Shown piece by piece: positions 60,961 to 64,000 of a stretch of 64,000 nucleotides of DNA. The stretch is taken from contig NZ_CP132913.1 in assembly GCF_036327475.1 (NCBI RefSeq), positions 310,001 to 374,000 on the forward strand. Reading direction: 5' to 3'. The notes under the pieces were generated by a model. The model was given only the letters and a program-made list of their open reading frames with translations, made no database searches and was not told the DNA's origin. The position numbers were made by a program, and so were the translations under genes. Position 1 is the first letter of the stretch, and each line of letters opens with the position of its first letter. This stretch comes from G036327475 sp036327475 (GTDB lineage Bacteria > Pseudomonadota > Gammaproteobacteria > Enterobacterales > Enterobacteriaceae).

Positions 60961-60975
60961 TGTTAATTAATTACA
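60961..60975 (+). promoter_or_regulatory. HexR-like operator upstream of zwf
   Basis: TGTTAATTAATTACA agrees at 12 of 15 positions with the HexR consensus TGTAATTAAATTACA. It lies 120 bp before the zwf start, as expected for a HexR-controlled zwf promoter. Binding is inferred. Confidence 0.55.
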
Positions 60976-61094
60976 CTGTCGAAAACAAAGTCTGCCAAAA
61001 CACGGGATTCTGGCGCGTTATTTTTGACGTTTCTGTCGATGTCAAAAACACCCTAACTATTTAATAAAATTACCAATCCTGCAAGGAGAAGAAC

Positions 61095-62570
61095 ATGGCG
61101 GTAACATCCATAGCCCAGGCCTGCGATCTGGTTATTTTTGGTGCGAAAGGCGATCTGGCGCGGTGTAAGTTGTTGCCCTCGTTGTATCAGCTGGAAAAGG
61201 CAGGTTCACTTCATCCGGAAACCCGTATTATCGGCGTTGGTCGTGCGGACTGGGACGTCAAAGCTTATACCAAGGTGGTGCGTGAAGCGTTAGAAACCTT
61301 CATGAAGGAGTCTATTGACGACAAATTATGGAAGAACCTGAGCGCGCGGCTCGATTTCTACAATCTGGATGTCAACGAGACCAAGCATTTCAGCCGACTT
61401 GGTGAAAAATTGGATCAGCAGGCGCGGGTGACGGTGAACTACTTCGCTATGCCCCCCAATACTTTTGGAGCAATCTGCAAAGGTCTGGGCGAAGCTGGTC
61501 TGAACGCCGAACCGAGTCGTGTCGTAATGGAAAAACCACTCGGCACCGATCTTGACTCTTCTAGAGCGATAAATAATCAGGTCGCGGAATATTTCAACGA
61601 GAGCCAGGTTTACCGCATTGACCATTATCTTGGCAAAGAGACCGTGCTGAATTTGCTGGCGCTGCGCTTCGCCAACTCGCTTTTCGCTTCGAATTGGGAT
61701 AATCGCACCATCGATCATGTGCAGATTACGGTCGCCGAGGAAGTCGGCATCGAAGGCCGCTGGGGCTATTTTGACAAAGCTGGCCAAATGCGCGATATGA
61801 TCCAAAGCCATCTTCTGCAGATCCTGAGCATGATAGCCATGTCGCCGCCATCGGATCTGACCACCGACCGTATCCGTGATGAAAAGGTGAAAGTGCTGCG
61901 CTCGCTGCGCCCCATTGATCACAGCAATGTCCGTGATACTACTGTGCGCGGGCAATATACCGGTGGGTTCGTGCAGGGGAGAAAAGTCCCCGGCTATTTG
62001 GAAGAAGAGGGCGCGAATAAAAACAGCCGCACCGAAACCTTCGTTTCTATACGTGTCGACATCGACAACTGGCGCTGGGCTGGCGTGCCGTTTTATCTGC
62101 GCACCGGCAAGCGTTTGCCGACAAAATGTTCCGAAGTTGTGGTTTATTTCAAAGACCCGGCGCTTAACCTATTCCGGGATTCCTATTATCAGCTGCCGCG
62201 GAATAAATTGACCATCCGTCTGCAACCTGACGAAGGAATGGATATCCAGATCCTGAACAAAGTACCGGGTTTGGATCACAAACACCGTCTGCAGACTACA
62301 AAATTAGATCTGAGCTTTACGGAAATTTTTAACCAGGATCATCTGGCTGATGCTTATGAACGGTTGCTGCTGGAAACCATGCGCGGTATTCAGGCGCTGT
62401 TCGTTCGCCGTGATGAGGTGGAAGAAGCCTGGAAATGGGTTGATTCGATTATGGAAGCCTGGGAGGCGGATAATGATACGCCGAAACCCTATCAGGCCGG
62501 GACCTGGGGTCCAGCAGCTTCCGTCGCGATGATTACACGCGATGGGCGGTCGTGGAATGAGTTAGAGTAA
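61095..62570 (+). CDS. zwf: Glucose-6-phosphate 1-dehydrogenase
   Basis: Zwf oxidises glucose 6-phosphate to 6-phosphogluconolactone with NADP and opens the pentose phosphate path. The 491-residue product equals E. coli Zwf in length. It has the Rossmann motif GAKGDLA (16-22), the substrate signature RIDHYLGKE, EEVGIEGRWGYFD, and the C-terminal DAYERLLLETMRG. At position 24 there is Cys where E. coli has Arg (GDLARC instead of GDLARR), in the basic patch after the dinucleotide loop. ATG 61095 follows AAGGAG. The eda relic follows 109 bp later and no edd is seen. A HexR-like operator lies upstream although hexR is broken. Confidence 0.97.
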   Translation: MAVTSIAQACDLVIFGAKGDLARCKLLPSLYQLEKAGSLHPETRIIGVGRADWDVKAYTKVVREALETFMKESIDDKLWKNLSARLDFYNLDVNETKHFSRLGEKLDQQARVTVNYFAMPPNTFGAICKGLGEAGLNAEPSRVVMEKPLGTDLDSSRAINNQVAEYFNESQVYRIDHYLGKETVLNLLALRFANSLFASNWDNRTIDHVQITVAEEVGIEGRWGYFDKAGQMRDMIQSHLLQILSMIAMSPPSDLTTDRIRDEKVKVLRSLRPIDHSNVRDTTVRGQYTGGFVQGRKVPGYLEEEGANKNSRTETFVSIRVDIDNWRWAGVPFYLRTGKRLPTKCSEVVVYFKDPALNLFRDSYYQLPRNKLTIRLQPDEGMDIQILNKVPGLDHKHRLQTTKLDLSFTEIFNQDHLADAYERLLLETMRGIQALFVRRDEVEEAWKWVDSIMEAWEADNDTPKPYQAGTWGPAASVAMITRDGRSWNELE

Positions 62571-62679
62571 CGGCCGGCGTTAGCCCGCCGTCAGACAACC
62601 GTCAGGCAACGTTCCAGCCGCACGCCTTCACGTGCGCGACGTGGTAAATTTATTGAAGGTAAACGGGAGTTAGCAAAAC

Positions 62680-63116
62680 ATGAATAACTGGAAAACCAGC
62701 GCGGAAACCATCCTGACTCCGGGGGTCGGTTGTGCCCGTCATCATTCAAACAGCGCGCAGTTTGTCATTAGCTCGGTCTGACCGAGCCGCCGCTAAAGGG
62801 CCGCCAACTCCGGATCGATTCCATTAATTCCCTAGATTATCACCGTATCGGAGTTGATGCTCGACATGGATTATGGTCTGCATGAGTTCAAGTTTTCCCC
62901 GGCGGAAGCCAACGGCGGTGTTAAAGCTCTGCAGGCGTTGCCGGTCCGTTCTCACGGGCGCATTTCTGCCAAACCGGCGGACATTGCGCCAGCAAACTTA
63001 CCATGATTTCTGATCCTGAAGAGCGTACTGTGTATCAGCGGATCCTGACGGGTGCCCAATGATGCGTTGGAGAGGGGCGACTCTATGTTCATATCACGCA
63101 ATTGGCAAAAAACGCG
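62680..63116 (+). pseudogene. eda: eda relic: KDPG aldolase
   Basis: Eda cleaves 2-keto-3-deoxy-6-phosphogluconate, the last step of the Entner-Doudoroff path. ATG 62680 gives MNNWKTSAETILTPG, matching E. coli MKNWKTSAEAILTTG. After a gap the sequence reads DMDYGLHEFKFSPAEANGGV and KALQALP, then, following frameshifts, VPNDALERGD, the C-terminal motif. About 200 bp in the middle, containing the catalytic residues, are deleted. The gene is clearly dead. Confidence 0.92.
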
Positions 63117-63841
63117 GTCGTTTTTCCCGAGCATGACCGCCAGTGCTTTTCGCTGTCGTCCTGGCTGCGCCATCGTCACCGTGACTCTTTTACCCTTAAC
63201 CAGCGGCATTGACACAGTGATTCATTTCTACTTAACCGCACGCTCGTTGCGGCGAATGCCCTTCCCGACGCCCGTTACCTTTGTATGGCACATTAACCAG
63301 TGTAAGTGCTTGTTAATCGCATGGTATCTAGGGCTAGCCACCGGGAGTCCCTTAGCCCTCTGGCGACTGTCGGTGAAATGCTGTCGCGTGGTTTACCTAG
63401 CGCCTAAACGTCATTCCAGTTTTTAAATAAACAGTCTGGCCAAGGAACATTCACTCATGCCGACATGAGGGCCTACTCGGGCGGCGTTCGATGCTCGCCG
63501 GGAGACTGGTTTAACGTATCGGTAATGTGGCGAATGCGCGGATGCGAAGAGAATGGCAGCGGAAGGTTCTCCATCGGCATATTGCCAAACTGTTCCAGCA
63601 TGACGATAACAAGGCGCCCGTTGGCGAATCCAGCGCATAGTCCGCCAGGCCGCTCTGACCAAATGCAAATAAGCTGTTGCAGCAACGGAATAATGAATAA
63701 CGTACAGCCGTGTGCCGACATCCAGGAAATGTGGGCTCCACGAACACGAAACAGAAGTGGGCATTAACGGTGGCGCGATTACTGTGCGGAGTATTTCCCG
63801 AGATCCACACTGCGCAATGGAGCAGTATACCATTAAAGCGC
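63117..63841. other. Degraded stretch, unassigned
   Basis: Frames occur on both strands. The most protein-like is minus-strand 63721-63473 (GRLVIVMLEQFGNMPMENLP, then LPFSSHPRIRHITDTLN), which I could not place. In E. coli the eda-ptrB interval holds purT, yebG, yebF, yebE and exoX, none of which I could recognise here. Confidence 0.4.
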
Positions 63842-64000
63842 ATCGGTGAGTTCGCAGGTCATACCGCCCCGCAGAGACATGTCAATTACTTTCTACGGTG
63901 ATGATTATTACTGGTTATGCGATGCTGGTTATGCGATGATAAGTGTGAAGATCCGGTGGTGCTGAATTATCTCAAGCGGGAAAATACCTACGGCGAAATG
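63842..64000 (+). pseudogene. ptrB: ptrB relic start: oligopeptidase B (runs off the window)
   Basis: Oligopeptidase B is a cytosolic serine peptidase cutting after Arg and Lys. Near 63890-63920 the plus strand reads FYGDDYYWL and near the window end DPVVLNYLKRENTYGEM, matching DNYYWLRDD and EVLDYLQQENSYGH at the start of E. coli PtrB. Between them an exact 14-bp tandem duplication (63911-63938) breaks the frame. The rest lies beyond the window. Confidence 0.75.
63911..63938. repeat. Exact 14-bp tandem duplication (in ptrB relic)
   Basis: CTGGTTATGCGATG occurs twice exactly, inside the N-terminal coding region of the ptrB relic, and shifts its frame. Confidence 0.9.

Noticed and set aside
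61326..61955. 209-residue minus-strand ORF
   Set aside because: Antisense shadow of zwf.
63423..63833. purT or exoX relic between eda and ptrB
   Set aside because: Expected by synteny, but none of the readable pieces matched either protein.

Overview
The window looks like a chromosome segment of a recently host-restricted enterobacterium, most like the tsetse endosymbiont Sodalis glossinidius or a close relative. Intact genes closely resemble enterobacterial proteins and keep E. coli-like neighbourhoods (aspS-nudB-yebC-ruvC-ruvA-ruvB; znuA/znuCB-mepM; pykA-hexR-zwf). Between them lie long stretches of recognisable but frameshifted, stop-riddled or internally deleted genes. The species name is inferred from this pattern; no marker gene proves it.

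Layout. 0-5.9 kb: relics of tag, bhsA and the glucitol operon (srlE, srlB, srlD, gutM, srlR), ending in an intact gutQ. 6.9-17.4 kb: almost gene-free, AT-rich from about 10 kb, with an HxlR regulator relic, a P4-type integrase relic and tRNA-Ser(CGA). 17.5-23.3 kb: an intact CDF metal exporter with a Fur-box-like site, two small unrecognised ORFs, and relics of apbE, a DUF305-like gene and an AraC-type regulator. 23.4-25.5 kb: an intact two-gene operon for glucosylglycerate synthesis. 26.8-35.9 kb: relics of otsB, otsA, phoH, polysaccharide genes, yceB, grxB, mdtH, rimJ and mviM, plus tRNA-Ser(GGA). 36-39.4 kb: intact murJ and argS, convergent. 40-44 kb: relics of a MalY-like aminotransferase, cutC, cmoB, cmoA, yecN and yecD. 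44.3-53.6 kb: a continuous intact block (aspS, nudB, yebC, ruvC, ruvA, ruvB, znuB, znuC, znuA, mepM). 53.7-62.6 kb: lpxM relic, intact mntH, a degraded stretch, intact pykA, hexR relic, intact zwf. 62.6-64 kb: relics of eda and the start of ptrB.

What is kept is core: translation (argS, aspS), Holliday-junction repair (ruvABC), peptidoglycan precursor flipping and hydrolysis (murJ, mepM), zinc and manganese uptake, metal export, glycolysis and entry to the pentose phosphate path (pykA, zwf), arabinose-5-phosphate supply (gutQ) and one compatible-solute pathway. What is lost is catabolic, regulatory or dispensable: glucitol use, the Entner-Doudoroff aldolase and its regulator HexR, trehalose synthesis, late lipid A acylation, tRNA cmo5U34 modification, efflux and N-terminal acetylation.

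I found no convincing new multi-gene system. The most distinctive signal is the large number of exact tandem micro-duplications (11-21 bp), all seen in the degraded DNA and at least two of them frameshifting cutC. Other points worth checking are a HexR-like operator kept in front of zwf although hexR is broken, a Fur-like site before the CDF exporter, and two small ORFs ahead of a terminator.
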